A DNA stretch of 64,000 nt. Source: Mycetocola_B reblochoni. Its GTDB lineage: Bacteria; Actinomycetota; Actinomycetes; Actinomycetales; Microbacteriaceae. A model generated the notes under the pieces. The model was not told the DNA's origin, made no database searches, and was given only the letters and a program-made list of their open reading frames with translations. The first letter of the stretch is position 1, and the number at the start of each line of letters is the position of its first letter. Below are positions 8,772-18,003 of this stretch, piece by piece. The position numbers and the translations under genes are program-made. Location: assembly GCF_003667525.1 (NCBI RefSeq), contig NZ_RCUW01000008.1:47448-111447 (forward strand), read 5' to 3'.

Positions 8772-9161
8772 ATGACCGGTTTCCTGCTCCGCATCGTCAC
8801 CAACGCCGTCGCCATCTGGCTGACCACCCTGCTGCTCGCGGGCGTCAGCGTCCGCGCCTTCGCCGACGGTGTCGGGCCGGAGCTGCTCAGCTACGCGGTG
8901 GTCGCGCTCGTGTTCGCGGTGGTGAACGCCGTCATCGGCACGGTGATCCGGATCGTCGCCTTCCCCCTCTACGTGCTCACGCTCGGACTGATCTCGTTCC
9001 TCGTCAACGGGCTGCTCCTGCTGATCACCGCGGGGGTGACGTCGTGGTTCGGCTTCGGCCTCGTCGTGGACGGATTCTGGTGGGGTGTCCTGGGGGCGCT
9101 CCTGATCTCGGTCTTCAACGCCCTCCTGAACTCGGTGCTCCGGACCGCCCGCGACGACTGA
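8772..9161 (+). CDS. phage-holin-4-like (YvlD family) small membrane protein
   Basis: A 129-aa integral membrane protein with four hydrophobic segments. The pattern matches the phage_holin_4/YvlD family: an N-terminal helix with ITTLLLAGV-like sequence, FAVVNAVIGTVIRIVAFPLYVLTLGLISFLVNGLLL in the middle, and a final FWWGVLGALLISVFNALLN helix. Family members are chromosomal and usually of unknown role, so this is not a sign of prophage. ATG 8772 is preferred over a GTG at 8748 because the first hydrophobic helix starts right after it. Confidence 0.8.
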   Translation: MTGFLLRIVTNAVAIWLTTLLLAGVSVRAFADGVGPELLSYAVVALVFAVVNAVIGTVIRIVAFPLYVLTLGLISFLVNGLLLLITAGVTSWFGFGLVVDGFWWGVLGALLISVFNALLNSVLRTARDD

Positions 9162-10311
9162 GCTCCGTGTGCTCGGTGAGCCGGTATCCCCGGCTCTCGC
9201 CTACCGCTCCGGGCGGCACGATCGCGGAGACGTGGCCGACCACTCGCGGGTCGGCCGCCCGGTCGGCCGCCGAGGCGGTCCGCAGGTAGCGTTCCCGTGC
9301 GTGCCCCGCGGCGCCGACGGCGGCGGCCGCCCCGGCACCGCTCGGTGCCGTGACGACGACGCGGCCAGGGTCGTGGCCACTCGGCTCACCGCCGGACAGG
9401 ACAGGCACGGGATCGTCCGAGTGGCGCACGGTGAGAGCCGCCACACCCCGGCCGGGCACGATGCCGTCGCCGGGTGAGCCGAAGCCCGTGGTGGATTCGA
9501 CGGGGAAACGCCCGTCCGCCGCGATGCGCGAGGCGATGAGCGCACCCTGGCTGTAGCCGACGAGGTGCACACGATCCCCCTCCGCGACCCCCGCGTCGGA
9601 CAGCGCCTGCTCCACCGCCCGCTGCGAGGCGCCGACCCGGCCGGACACCCCCGCGAGGTTGCTCGAGAGGTCGAAGGGTTCGGACCCGTCGGGGTCGTCC
9701 CGTGTTCCGGAGATGTAGGCGACGACCGTGTCCGATCCCCCGCGGGAGCCCGGATACCTGTCGATGCGCAGCTGCGGGCCGCCGTCGGGGATGCGCTCCA
9801 GGTGGGCGGCCAACGTCGCCGGGGCCCTGACCGGCTCGGGATCCCCCGCCCGAGCGGAGACCGGCCCCTCCCCCGCCCCGGAGAGCCGCGCAGCAATAGC
9901 TGCATATCGCCGAGCGGAGCGGGGGTCGGCTCTGGCGCCCACGACTCGCTCGGTCGCCAGGACGACGAACGCGGCCGCTCCGACGGGCTCGGCATAGCCC
10001 GACGCGACCGGAGCGAAGCCTGGCCCGGCAGCGCTCAGTCCCGCGCTGATGGCGGTCTCGCCCTCCTCGCTGCGCTCGGCCGCCTGCCGGAGCGTCCGGG
10101 CCAGGCGCACGCAGTCCTCCACGAGCACCGCGAGCGCTCCCCGCGCCTGGACGAAGCCCTCTCCGCCGAGACCGTCGTGCCGTCCGCAGTCGTCCAGGCA
10201 GGACTGCAGTTGCTCGGCACGATCCCACACGGCCGCGGCCGCGGTGAAGAGCCGGTCGGTGTCGACCGAGATGAAACCGCTCGTGACCACCGGACTCGGG
10301 TCCTCGCTCAC
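9115..10311 (-). CDS. alpha/beta hydrolase with ESX-substrate-like N-terminal helical region
   Basis: A 398-aa protein. Residues from about 15 to 110 form predicted amphipathic helices beginning ISVDTDRLFTAAAAVW, like the helical bundles of type VII (ESX) substrates. The second half is an alpha/beta hydrolase with the nucleophile elbow GYSQG (HLVGYSQGALIAS), a GFGSPGDGIVP strand and a later HVSAI segment that could supply the histidine. GTG 10311 follows a GGGGGAGG site by five bases, which fixes the start although the frame is open far upstream. It is co-directional with the 81-aa gene 19 bases before it. It overlaps the end of the holin-like gene by 47 bases in antisense. The substrate is unknown. 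Confidence 0.8.
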   Translation of the reverse strand: MSEDPSPVVTSGFISVDTDRLFTAAAAVWDRAEQLQSCLDDCGRHDGLGGEGFVQARGALAVLVEDCVRLARTLRQAAERSEEGETAISAGLSAAGPGFAPVASGYAEPVGAAAFVVLATERVVGARADPRSARRYAAIAARLSGAGEGPVSARAGDPEPVRAPATLAAHLERIPDGGPQLRIDRYPGSRGGSDTVVAYISGTRDDPDGSEPFDLSSNLAGVSGRVGASQRAVEQALSDAGVAEGDRVHLVGYSQGALIASRIAADGRFPVESTTGFGSPGDGIVPGRGVAALTVRHSDDPVPVLSGGEPSGHDPGRVVVTAPSGAGAAAAVGAAGHARERYLRTASAADRAADPRVVGHVSAIVPPGAVGESRGYRLTEHTELSRRGRSGAPSSGGR

Positions 10312-10330
10312 TCGGACCTCCCCCGCGTCG

Positions 10331-10576
10331 TCAGCCCGCGACGAGAACCGCGGCGTCCAGCAGGGCGACGACGCGGCGATGACTGTCGCCGATCTCGACG
10401 AGACGCGCCGCACAGGCCGCCGCCGCCGGCGAGTGCCAGGGTGCGGCCAGATCGAGGATCCGCGGACCCAGATCGATCGAGCGGACGCGGTCGACCAGCT
10501 CCGTCGCCGCACCCCCGTCCGACACGGCCGACAGGAACGGCGCTCCCCCCGGCAGATCCCGACCCCAGTACTCCAC
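10331..10576 (-). CDS. small helical protein, possible partner of the ESX-like hydrolase
   Basis: An 81-aa product not assigned to a named family. It is almost all helix-forming and contains LAAPWHSPAAAACAARL, which resembles the W-x-G/S turn of WXG100-type proteins. GTG 10576 is chosen from an AAAGGA site eight bases before it; a longer frame upstream reads like non-coding sequence and runs antisense through the phosphatase gene. Only 19 bases separate it from the hydrolase gene, so the two probably form one operon. That it is a secreted or partner protein is inference only. Confidence 0.6.
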   Translation of the reverse strand: MEYWGRDLPGGAPFLSAVSDGGAATELVDRVRSIDLGPRILDLAAPWHSPAAAACAARLVEIGDSHRRVVALLDAAVLVAG

Positions 10577-10792
10577 TCCCCGCGTCCTTTCCCGCGCCGC
10601 TGTGTCCGCCGATCGTCCCCATCCCGTACCCCCTCGTGCTGCCTGCCGTCGTCGCTGTCCACGCGTCGCAGACTGCACCCGACAGGGCGGTGCGGACGCC
10701 GTGCACGGCGCATTGTGCACGACGGGCCGCGTCTCCCCCTCGGGGAGGGTTTCGGCAGCACGGCGTGGCGCGGTCACGCCGCGTCCATCACA

Positions 10793-11311
10793 ATGGGTGG
10801 CATGCTGCCCCCACGCCTGGCCCAGAACGATCGCTTCGGCATCGCTTTTGTCTGCGCGGGGAACATCTGCCGCTCCCCCATGGCCGAGGCGATCTTCCAG
10901 CATCAGGTCAGCACGGCGGGGCTCCAGGATCACGTCGCGGTCCGGTCGGCTGGCATCGGGGACTGGCACGTCGGAGAGCCTCCCGACCACCGCACGCTCG
11001 AGGCGCTGACCCGTCACGGGTACCCGCTCCTCGGGCGGCGCGCCCAGCAGTTCGATCCGGCCTGGTTCCCCGATCTCGACCTCGTCGTCGCGCTCGACAG
11101 CAGTCACGAGCGGGCGCTGCGCGACTGGGCGCCGAGCGAGTCGGACAGGAGCAAGGTCGCCACTCTGCTCAGTTTCGACCCTGCACAGGCCGCATCCCGC
11201 GACGTCCCCGACCCCTATTACCGCGACGATGCGGCGTTCGAGCAGGTTTTGGGCATGATTGAGGAAGCGTCGGCGCAGCTGTTCCGCCAGATCAGGCCGG
11301 CGATCACCTGA
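10793..11311 (+). CDS. low-molecular-weight protein tyrosine phosphatase
   Basis: A 172-aa LMW-PTP. The catalytic P-loop CAGNICRSP (nucleophile Cys near residue 21, Arg at +6) lies close to the N-terminus and the general acid is in DVPDPYYRDD near the C-terminus, the normal layout. Such enzymes dephosphorylate tyrosine residues of bacterial kinases or small phosphate esters. ATG 10793 and ATG 10802 are both possible; neither has a good ribosome-binding site. It is divergent from the hydrolase pair and followed 51 bases later by purB. Confidence 0.9.
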   Translation: MGGMLPPRLAQNDRFGIAFVCAGNICRSPMAEAIFQHQVSTAGLQDHVAVRSAGIGDWHVGEPPDHRTLEALTRHGYPLLGRRAQQFDPAWFPDLDLVVALDSSHERALRDWAPSESDRSKVATLLSFDPAQAASRDVPDPYYRDDAAFEQVLGMIEEASAQLFRQIRPAIT

Positions 11312-11362
11312 TCACGCCGGCCGTTCGCTGACCACACCAGTCATCCACTAGGGAGCCAACCG

Positions 11363-12745
11363 ATGACCTCACTTCCTCCGCAGCCGCTGAGCCCGCTGGA
11401 CGGCCGGTACCGCACCGCCGTCGGACCCCTCGGCGATTACCTGTCCGAGGCCGGCCTCAACAGGGCGAGGGTCCAGGTCGAGGTCGAGTGGATCATCTAC
11501 CTCACCGAGCACTCCATGTTCGGATCGTCGCCGCTGACCGACGAGCAGCAGCACGCCCTGCGCGCGCTCTACGTCGACTTCGGCGAGTCGGAGATCGCCT
11601 GGCTGGCCGAGAAGGAGGCGGTCACCCGCCACGACGTCAAGGCGGTCGAGTACCTCGTCAGGGACCGTCTGGAGTCCCTCGACCTCGGTCACATCGCGGA
11701 GCTCACGCACATCACCTGCACGAGCGAGGACATCAACAACCTCTCGTACGCTCTCACCGTGTCCAGCGCGGTCCAGAGCGTCTGGCTGCCGGCGCTTCGC
11801 AGCGTGGTGAGCGCCCTCAGGGAGAGCGCGCACGAGTACCGGGGCGATGCGATGCTCTCGCGCACCCACGGGCAGCCGGCCACGCCGACGACGATGGGCC
11901 GCGAGCTCGCGGTCACCGCGTGGCGGCTGGAGCGCATCGCCGCCCAGGTCGACGGCACCGAGTACCTCGGCAAGTTCTCGGGTGCGACGGGGACGTTCGC
12001 GGCCCACCTGGTCGCGGACCCCGACGTCGACTGGACCGGGGTGTCCCGCGAGTTCGTCGAGTCCCTCGGTCTGGTGTGGAACCCGCTCACCACGCAGATC
12101 GAGTCACACGACTGGCAGGCCGAGCTCTACAGCCGCATCTCGCACGCCAACCGGGTGCTGCACAACCTCGCCACCGACGCGTGGACGTACATCTCGCTCG
12201 GCTACTTCCGGCAGATCCCGCAGGCCGGGGCGACCGGTTCGTCGACGATGCCGCACAAGATCAACCCCATCCGCTTCGAGAACGCCGAGGCGAACCTCGA
12301 GCTGTCCAGCGCGCTCCTCGACTCGCTCGCGGCGACGCTGGTCACCAGTCGGCTGCAGCGTGATCTGACGGACTCGACGACGCAGCGGAACATCGGGGTC
12401 GCGCTGGGGCACTCACTGCTCGCCCTCGACAACCTGCGTCGGGGCCTCGGCGAGATCGATCTCGACCGCGCGGTGCTCGCCGCCGACCTCGATTCCAACT
12501 GGGAGATCCTCGGCGAGGCGATCCAGACCGTCATCAGGGCCGAGGTCGTCGCGGGTCGTTCCCAGATCAGCGATCCCTACGCGCTCCTCAAGGATCTGAC
12601 ACGGGGCAAGCGGATCGGCGCTGCCGAGCTCGCCGAGTTCGTGTCGGGGCTGGACATCGGTGACGCTGCGAAGGCGCGCCTACTCGCCCTCACCCCTGCC
12701 GGCTACGTCGGGCTGTCCGACTCGCTCGTCGACCTGCTCCCCTGA
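11363..12745 (+). CDS. purB: adenylosuccinate lyase
   Basis: Purine biosynthesis enzyme that cleaves adenylosuccinate and SAICAR with release of fumarate; 460 aa. The fumarase/aspartase signature SSTMPHKINP (about residue 292) carries the catalytic flexible loop. TSEDINNLSYAL and SRTHGQPATPTT supply the other active-site histidine and serine segments. The N-terminal LSPLDGRYRTAVGPL is typical of the longer PurB class. A strong hairpin terminator follows six bases after the stop. Confidence 0.97.
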   Translation: MTSLPPQPLSPLDGRYRTAVGPLGDYLSEAGLNRARVQVEVEWIIYLTEHSMFGSSPLTDEQQHALRALYVDFGESEIAWLAEKEAVTRHDVKAVEYLVRDRLESLDLGHIAELTHITCTSEDINNLSYALTVSSAVQSVWLPALRSVVSALRESAHEYRGDAMLSRTHGQPATPTTMGRELAVTAWRLERIAAQVDGTEYLGKFSGATGTFAAHLVADPDVDWTGVSREFVESLGLVWNPLTTQIESHDWQAELYSRISHANRVLHNLATDAWTYISLGYFRQIPQAGATGSSTMPHKINPIRFENAEANLELSSALLDSLAATLVTSRLQRDLTDSTTQRNIGVALGHSLLALDNLRRGLGEIDLDRAVLAADLDSNWEILGEAIQTVIRAEVVAGRSQISDPYALLKDLTRGKRIGAAELAEFVSGLDIGDAAKARLLALTPAGYVGLSDSLVDLLP

Positions 12746-12750
12746 GGAAT

Positions 12751-12778
12751 GCCCGGCGGGGCGCCGTCCCCGCCGGGC
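12751..12778 (+). terminator. GC-rich hairpin terminator of purB
   Basis: Perfect 11-base stem GCCCGGCGGGG / CCCCGCCGGGC around a six-base loop, directly after the purB stop codon. No T-run follows, as is usual in actinobacteria. Confidence 0.8.
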
Positions 12779-12876
12779 AGCCGCTCCGCAGCGTGACGGT
12801 CACTGCACGGGGATCACGGCGCAGTTGCCGCAGATCGACGGCCACAGATCACGGGCCGTCGCTCAACGGCCACCGA

Positions 12877-13164
12877 TCAGTGTCCGCGGCCTCCGCCCGT
12901 TCCGGGCTTGTTGTCCTCGTCGCCGTCCTGCAGCCTGATGTCGTTGCGCTCGAGGTCATCGGGCTTGACCGAGAGCGCGAACATCGCGATCCCCACCAGC
13001 GACACGATGAAGGCGATGCCGAAGGCGATCAGCGCGAAGATCACGTCGCGGGTCGACATGAGCGTGATCAGGCCAGTGAAAACGCCAAGGATGGCGGAGA
13101 TCACGATCAGCTCGACCGGCTTGAGGATCTCGCGGCGGCTGGGCTTGCGGGGCTCGGTGCTCAC
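12877..13164 (-). CDS. small two-helix membrane protein
   Basis: 95 aa. It has a charged N-terminus (TEPRKPSRREILKPVE), two transmembrane helices (LIVISAILGVFTGLITLM and a second from VIFALIAFGIAFIVSLVGIAMFAL), and an acidic, glycine-rich cytoplasmic tail ending GTGGGRGH. GTG 13164 overlaps the stop of the upstream gene by four bases (GTGA), so the pair is coupled. No specific function is recognised. Confidence 0.75.
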   Translation of the reverse strand: MSTEPRKPSRREILKPVELIVISAILGVFTGLITLMSTRDVIFALIAFGIAFIVSLVGIAMFALSVKPDDLERNDIRLQDGDEDNKPGTGGGRGH

Positions 13165-13805
13165 CGGGCGACCTCCTGATCGGCGGGGGCAGCGTCGCGC
13201 ACGGTCGACTCGGTCCCCCACTTGTAGCTGAGTGCGGCGATGACGAGGTACACGCCGACGATCGCCGCGTACGCGCCGAAGGCGCCGAGCGTCAGCACCG
13301 AGGCGGTCTGCGCACCGGGCACGTTCTCCGTGCCGCCGTACTGCACGAAGAAGTCCGCCGGGACGAGAACGAAGACGACCGCGAGCACCATTGTCAGCAC
13401 CGCGGTGAAGACCCACTCCTTGGAGAACGGCTGGCGCCCGCGGGCTCGGAGCCCTCCGATGAGCTCGACGATGCCGCTGGCACCCGCCCAGACCGCGACG
13501 AGAAGCAGCCAAACGCGCACCTCCGACGACACGAGCACCAGAGCCGCGATACCTGCCACCAGCGTGATTGCAGCCTGCACGATGCTGTAGACGCTCCACG
13601 GCCGTTCAAGCACCCGGGCGCTCCACGGGCCGACGGCGAGGGCGCTCACGATGGCGAAGACGCCAAAGATGAGCATGCCGCGGGACTCGGAGTGGTCCGT
13701 CGAGAACGTCACGGCCATGCCGGCTGCGAAGCTGAGCACGCCGCGGAGGGCGAGCGGGCCCCAGTACGGGAACGCTCCCGTCGTTGTGGACGTCGTGCCT
13801 GGCAC
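13161..13805 (-). CDS. HdeD-like (DUF308-type) multi-helix membrane protein
   Basis: 214 aa with six hydrophobic helices in repeated pairs, resembling DUF308/HdeD membrane proteins: short helices with GMLIFGVFAIVSAL, SIVQAAITLVAGIAALVLV and WAGASGIVELIGGLRAR. The RARGRQPFSKEWVF loop after the GGLRAR turn is typical of this group. It is translationally coupled to the two-helix protein downstream. The role (acid or stress related in enterics) is not established in actinobacteria. Confidence 0.75.
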   Translation of the reverse strand: MPGTTSTTTGAFPYWGPLALRGVLSFAAGMAVTFSTDHSESRGMLIFGVFAIVSALAVGPWSARVLERPWSVYSIVQAAITLVAGIAALVLVSSEVRVWLLLVAVWAGASGIVELIGGLRARGRQPFSKEWVFTAVLTMVLAVVFVLVPADFFVQYGGTENVPGAQTASVLTLGAFGAYAAIVGVYLVIAALSYKWGTESTVRDAAPADQEVAR

Positions 13806-13919
13806 AGTTGGCCCTCTCTCATCTGGTGCGGGGTCACCCCAGTCTACGTGCCGCGCACCGCACGCCCGACCGCACGGTCGCGACAGCGATCCGCCCGGGG
13901 CGGCCGAAACCCGACGGTG

Positions 13920-15284
<1,365 letters not shown>

Positions 15285-15554
15285 CGGACGCCTTCTTTCT
15301 GATCACGAACCGCCGGCCCGAAGGAAACCGGGCCCAGTGGCCGGTCGGCCGTAACCCGCTAGCCGACACCCACTGGCCGACACGGGATTGGTCCGAACGT
15401 CCCAGTGGATGCCACGGCACTGAACGGTTTCAGTAGAGCAGCAGCCACCGACACTCGAACGTCGTCGAGCCGGAGGGCCGAGGTGCCGGACGGAACCGGT
15501 TCGGCACGGTCGATTCACCCTAGGGAGCCCCGGCGATCCAGGCCAAATCAGACC

Positions 15555-15697
15555 TGTGGACAATGCGGTGGAAAACGTGGGCGCAACGCCGTCGCCCTTG
15601 TGAACAACCAGGGAAAAAACCTGTGGACAGCATGGGGAGTAACATTTCACTTTATTGATCTGACCAGGGATTTCCTTGCTCCACACCCTGTGGGGAA
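15555..15697 (-). promoter_or_regulatory. cluster of DnaA-box-like sites upstream of dnaB
   Basis: Read on the minus strand, TTGTCCACA occurs at 15555-15563 (the actinobacterial DnaA box), with close variants CTGTCCACA at 15622-15630 and TTCCCCACA at 15689-15697. All three have the same orientation and a spacing of 67 bases. A local AT-rich patch lies between the second and third. DnaA could regulate dnaB here; the third box is weak. Confidence 0.4.
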
Positions 15698-15986
15698 AAA
15701 CCGACCTCAAGTAAGGGTTGAAGCATCGGGCTTGACGTTGCGCTATGTGTACTTCTCTGGGGAAAACACCCCCCGAAACGGGGTGTCAGCCAGCCTCGCG
15801 CCATCCCCGTCGTGGCCCGTTCACCCGGCGCTCGGCATCGTCACATTCGCACGCGCGGACAGGACGGTGAGGCGGCGTGAACAGCCCTCAAGGCGGGCCG
15901 ACCGCCGGCACGCGCCCGAGTCGGCTGCGCGCCCAGCCCGGACCGCTGCATTCGCCCGCGCACGCCCGCGGACGAGCGGCCACCGT

Positions 15987-16037
15987 GCACCAGCGGCGTC
16001 CGCGCACCAGCGGTGTCCGCGCACCAGCGGTGTCCGC
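15987..16037. repeat. three tandem 17-base repeats
   Basis: Unit GCACCAGCGGYGTCCGC three times head to tail (15987-16003, 16004-16020, 16021-16037), the first differing at one base. Each unit contains CACC-agc-GGTG, a small inverted repeat. It sits just after the terminator of the ribosomal operon (minus strand). Role unknown. Confidence 0.85.
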
Positions 16038-16044
16038 GCACGAC

Positions 16045-16074
16045 GAAGGGGGAGGGCCGAAGCCCTCCCCCTTC
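16045..16074 (-). terminator. terminator of the rpsF-ssb-rpsR-rplI operon
   Basis: Perfect 13-base stem (GAAGGGGGAGGGC paired with GCCCTCCCCCTTC). Read on the minus strand the loop is the stable tetraloop TTCG closed by C-G. It lies 24 bases past the rplI stop. Confidence 0.9.
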
Positions 16075-16098
16075 TGTCACCGCGAGACGCGGGTGGCG

Positions 16099-16551
16099 CT
16101 ACTTGGCCGCGACGACCTGGAGCGTGATGGTGGCGAGAACGTCCTCGTGCAGACGGACGGTCGCCTCGTGGCTGCCCACGACCTTGATCGGGTTGACGAT
16201 CTGGACCTTGCGCTTGTCGATCTGGCCGAGGCCGGCCTCGGCGACCGCGTCAGCGATCTGCGCGGGCTTGACCGAGCCGAACAGACGACCCTCGTTGCCG
16301 GCCTTGACGGCGAGCTTGACCGCGGTGCCCTCGAGCGAGGCCTTGAACGCCTGAGCGTCCTCGAGCGAGGCCAGGGCACGAGCGCTGCGCGCGGCCTTGA
16401 TCTGCTCGACCTGCTTCTGACCGCCACGCGACCAGACGACCGCGAAGCCCTGGGGGACCAGGTAGTTGCGGGCGTAACCGTTCTTGACCTCGACGACGTC
16501 GCCGGGGGTTCCGAGGCCATCGACCTCGTGCGTGAGAATGAGCTTCGACAT
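16099..16551 (-). CDS. rplI: 50S ribosomal protein L9
   Basis: Ribosomal protein L9, 150 aa, binding 23S rRNA. The N-terminal domain MSKLILTHEVDGLGTPGDVVEVKNGYARNYL is the standard L9 signature (GxPGDVVEVKxGYARNYLxP), followed by the long connecting helix and the C-terminal domain with EGRLFGSV. Last gene of the rpsF operon, 13 bases after rpsR, and closed by a strong terminator. Confidence 0.98.
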   Translation of the reverse strand: MSKLILTHEVDGLGTPGDVVEVKNGYARNYLVPQGFAVVWSRGGQKQVEQIKAARSARALASLEDAQAFKASLEGTAVKLAVKAGNEGRLFGSVKPAQIADAVAEAGLGQIDKRKVQIVNPIKVVGSHEATVRLHEDVLATITLQVVAAK

Positions 16552-16564
16552 GATTCGTTACTCC

Positions 16565-16822
16565 TTAGCGGCCGGAGCCGGCGTAGGGGAGGAGCGCCAT
16601 CTCACGCGCGTTCTTGACGGCACGTGCGATGAGACGCTGCTCCTGGACGGAGACGCCGGTGATGCGGCGCGCACGGATCTTGCCGCGCTCAGAGACGAAC
16701 TTGCGGAGGGTCGCGACGTCCTTGTAGTCGATGACGCCGACGCGGATCGCCTTCGCGGGAGCGACGACCTTGGCGCCCTTCCCGCGGGGCTTGCGGCTCG
16801 TGCCGCTTGACTTTCCAGCCAT
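16565..16822 (-). CDS. rpsR: 30S ribosomal protein S18
   Basis: Ribosomal protein S18, 85 aa, which forms a dimer with S6 on the platform of the small subunit. The conserved core IDYKDVATLRKFVSERGKIRARRITG and the C-terminal arginine-rich VKNAREMALLPY match the family. No CxxC zinc motif is present, so this is the zinc-independent form. Third gene of the operon. Confidence 0.97.
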   Translation of the reverse strand: MAGKSSGTSRKPRGKGAKVVAPAKAIRVGVIDYKDVATLRKFVSERGKIRARRITGVSVQEQRLIARAVKNAREMALLPYAGSGR

Positions 16823-16874
16823 AGTTTTTCCTTATCGATAAGAAAGATGTGTGTCCCGGCATGCGGGACGGGAA

Positions 16875-17396
16875 TCAGAAGGGGGTGTCGTCGCCGAACG
16901 ATCCCGGCGTGTTCCAGCCGCCAGCACCGCCGCCGGAGACGGCGGGACCGGACGCGGCCCACGGCTCGTCGTTCGACGGGTACTGCTGCTGCTGGACCTG
17001 CCCCTGACCGCGGTTTCCGCCGCCGCCCCCGCCACTGGTGCGGGTGACCTGCGCGGTCGCGTAGCGGAGGCTCGGGCCGATCTCGTCGACCTCGAGCTCG
17101 ATGACGGTGCGCTTCTCGCCCTCCTTGGTGTCGTAGGAGCGCTGACGCAGACGACCCTGCGCGATCACGCGCTGGCCCTTCGTCAGCGAGCCGGCGACGT
17201 TCTCGGCGAACTCGCGCCACACACTGGCGCGCAGGAAGAGCGCCTCGCCGTCCTTCCACTCGTTCGACTGACGGTCGAAGGTGCGAGGGGTCGAGGCGAT
17301 GGTGAAGTTCGCCACGGCCAGTCCGGACTGCGTGTAGCGCAGCTCAGGGTCGGCCGTGAGGTTCCCCACGACGGTGATGACGGTTTCGCCGGCCAT
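16875..17396 (-). CDS. ssb: single-stranded DNA-binding protein
   Basis: SSB, 173 aa. The OB fold starts MAGETVITVVGNLTADPELRYTQSG and includes the aromatic DNA contacts in VWREFAENVAGSLTKGQRVIAQGRL. The tail is Gly/Gln-rich and ends with the acidic tip DDTPF that recruits partner proteins. Four bases after rpsF, inside the ribosomal operon, as in most bacteria. Confidence 0.97.
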   Translation of the reverse strand: MAGETVITVVGNLTADPELRYTQSGLAVANFTIASTPRTFDRQSNEWKDGEALFLRASVWREFAENVAGSLTKGQRVIAQGRLRQRSYDTKEGEKRTVIELEVDEIGPSLRYATAQVTRTSGGGGGGNRGQGQVQQQQYPSNDEPWAASGPAVSGGGAGGWNTPGSFGDDTPF

Positions 17397-17401
17397 CGGG
17401 A

Positions 17402-17773
17402 CTAGGCGTCCTTCTTGACGGAGGCAGCCTTGCGGGCTGCCTTGGCGTCCTGACGCTTGGCCTCGGCCTCGACCTGGGCGATCGCCTCTTCGGCACGCAG
17501 CACCTTCGTGCGCATGACGGCCTCGGACAGCTTCAGCTGACGGTCGAGCTCGTTCGTCGCCTCGCTGGTCGCGGTGAAGTCGACGACGGCGTAGATGCCC
17601 TCGCTCTTCTTGTTGATCTCGTAGGCGAGACGGCGGCGGCCCCAGATGTCGACGTTGTCGATCGTGCCACCGTCGTTGCGGATGACGTTGAGGAACTTGT
17701 CGAGACTGGGAGCAACGGTGCGCTCGTCAATCTCGGGGTCCAGAATCACCATGAGTTCGTACTGATGCGTCAC
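17402..17773 (-). CDS. rpsF: 30S ribosomal protein S6
   Basis: Ribosomal protein S6, 123 aa, first gene of the operon. THQYELMVILDPEIDERTV and the GRRRLAYEINKKSEGIYAVVDF core are the family signature; a C-terminal Lys/Ala-rich extension follows. GTG 17773 is chosen because a near-perfect AAGGAGGTG site lies about seven bases before it; longer in-frame starts are in the leader. Confidence 0.97.
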   Translation of the reverse strand: MTHQYELMVILDPEIDERTVAPSLDKFLNVIRNDGGTIDNVDIWGRRRLAYEINKKSEGIYAVVDFTATSEATNELDRQLKLSEAVMRTKVLRAEEAIAQVEAEAKRQDAKAARKAASVKKDA

Positions 17774-17830
17774 TAACCCACCTCCTTCGGACTTAACGGC
17801 TGCAGGATTTCTGCAGCAGGAGGGTTGTTG
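17774..17830 (-). promoter_or_regulatory. rpsF leader with hairpin, possible S6:S18 autoregulatory site
   Basis: The leader contains a perfect 7-base stem GCTGCAG / CTGCAGC around a five-base loop (17799-17817), followed on the message by CCG and then the ribosome-binding site. Leader elements bound by the S6:S18 dimer use a hairpin with a conserved CCG near the rpsF start. The match here is by position and short motif only. Confidence 0.4.
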
Positions 17831-18003
17831 CATCGTCGCCGGTGTGCAGGATGCACGGGGGCAACCCTGCAACCCTATCGGAGGCCACAGCCTTAAGCGA
17901 GCCATGGGCCGATCGGCGTGCAGAAAACGCCAGGCACGTATGCCTGTGAGTTCCCTTAGACTTCTGGACTGTCACCACTGACACGACGCAAGGGATCATC
18001 TCC

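Larger units (their letters stand above)
15285..16098. other. 814-base gene-free interval between dnaB and rplI
   Basis: No convincing gene is seen; the frames that cross it have arginine- and proline-rich shadow composition. It holds sites resembling DnaA boxes (15555-15697), a relatively AT-rich patch around 15645-15665, three tandem 17-base units (15987-16037) and the terminator of the ribosomal operon (16045-16074). The dnaB promoter must also lie here. Confidence 0.7.

Noticed and set aside
8772..9161. Holin-like gene taken as prophage remnant
   Set aside because: The YvlD/phage_holin_4 group is a common chromosomal membrane family; no other phage genes are near.
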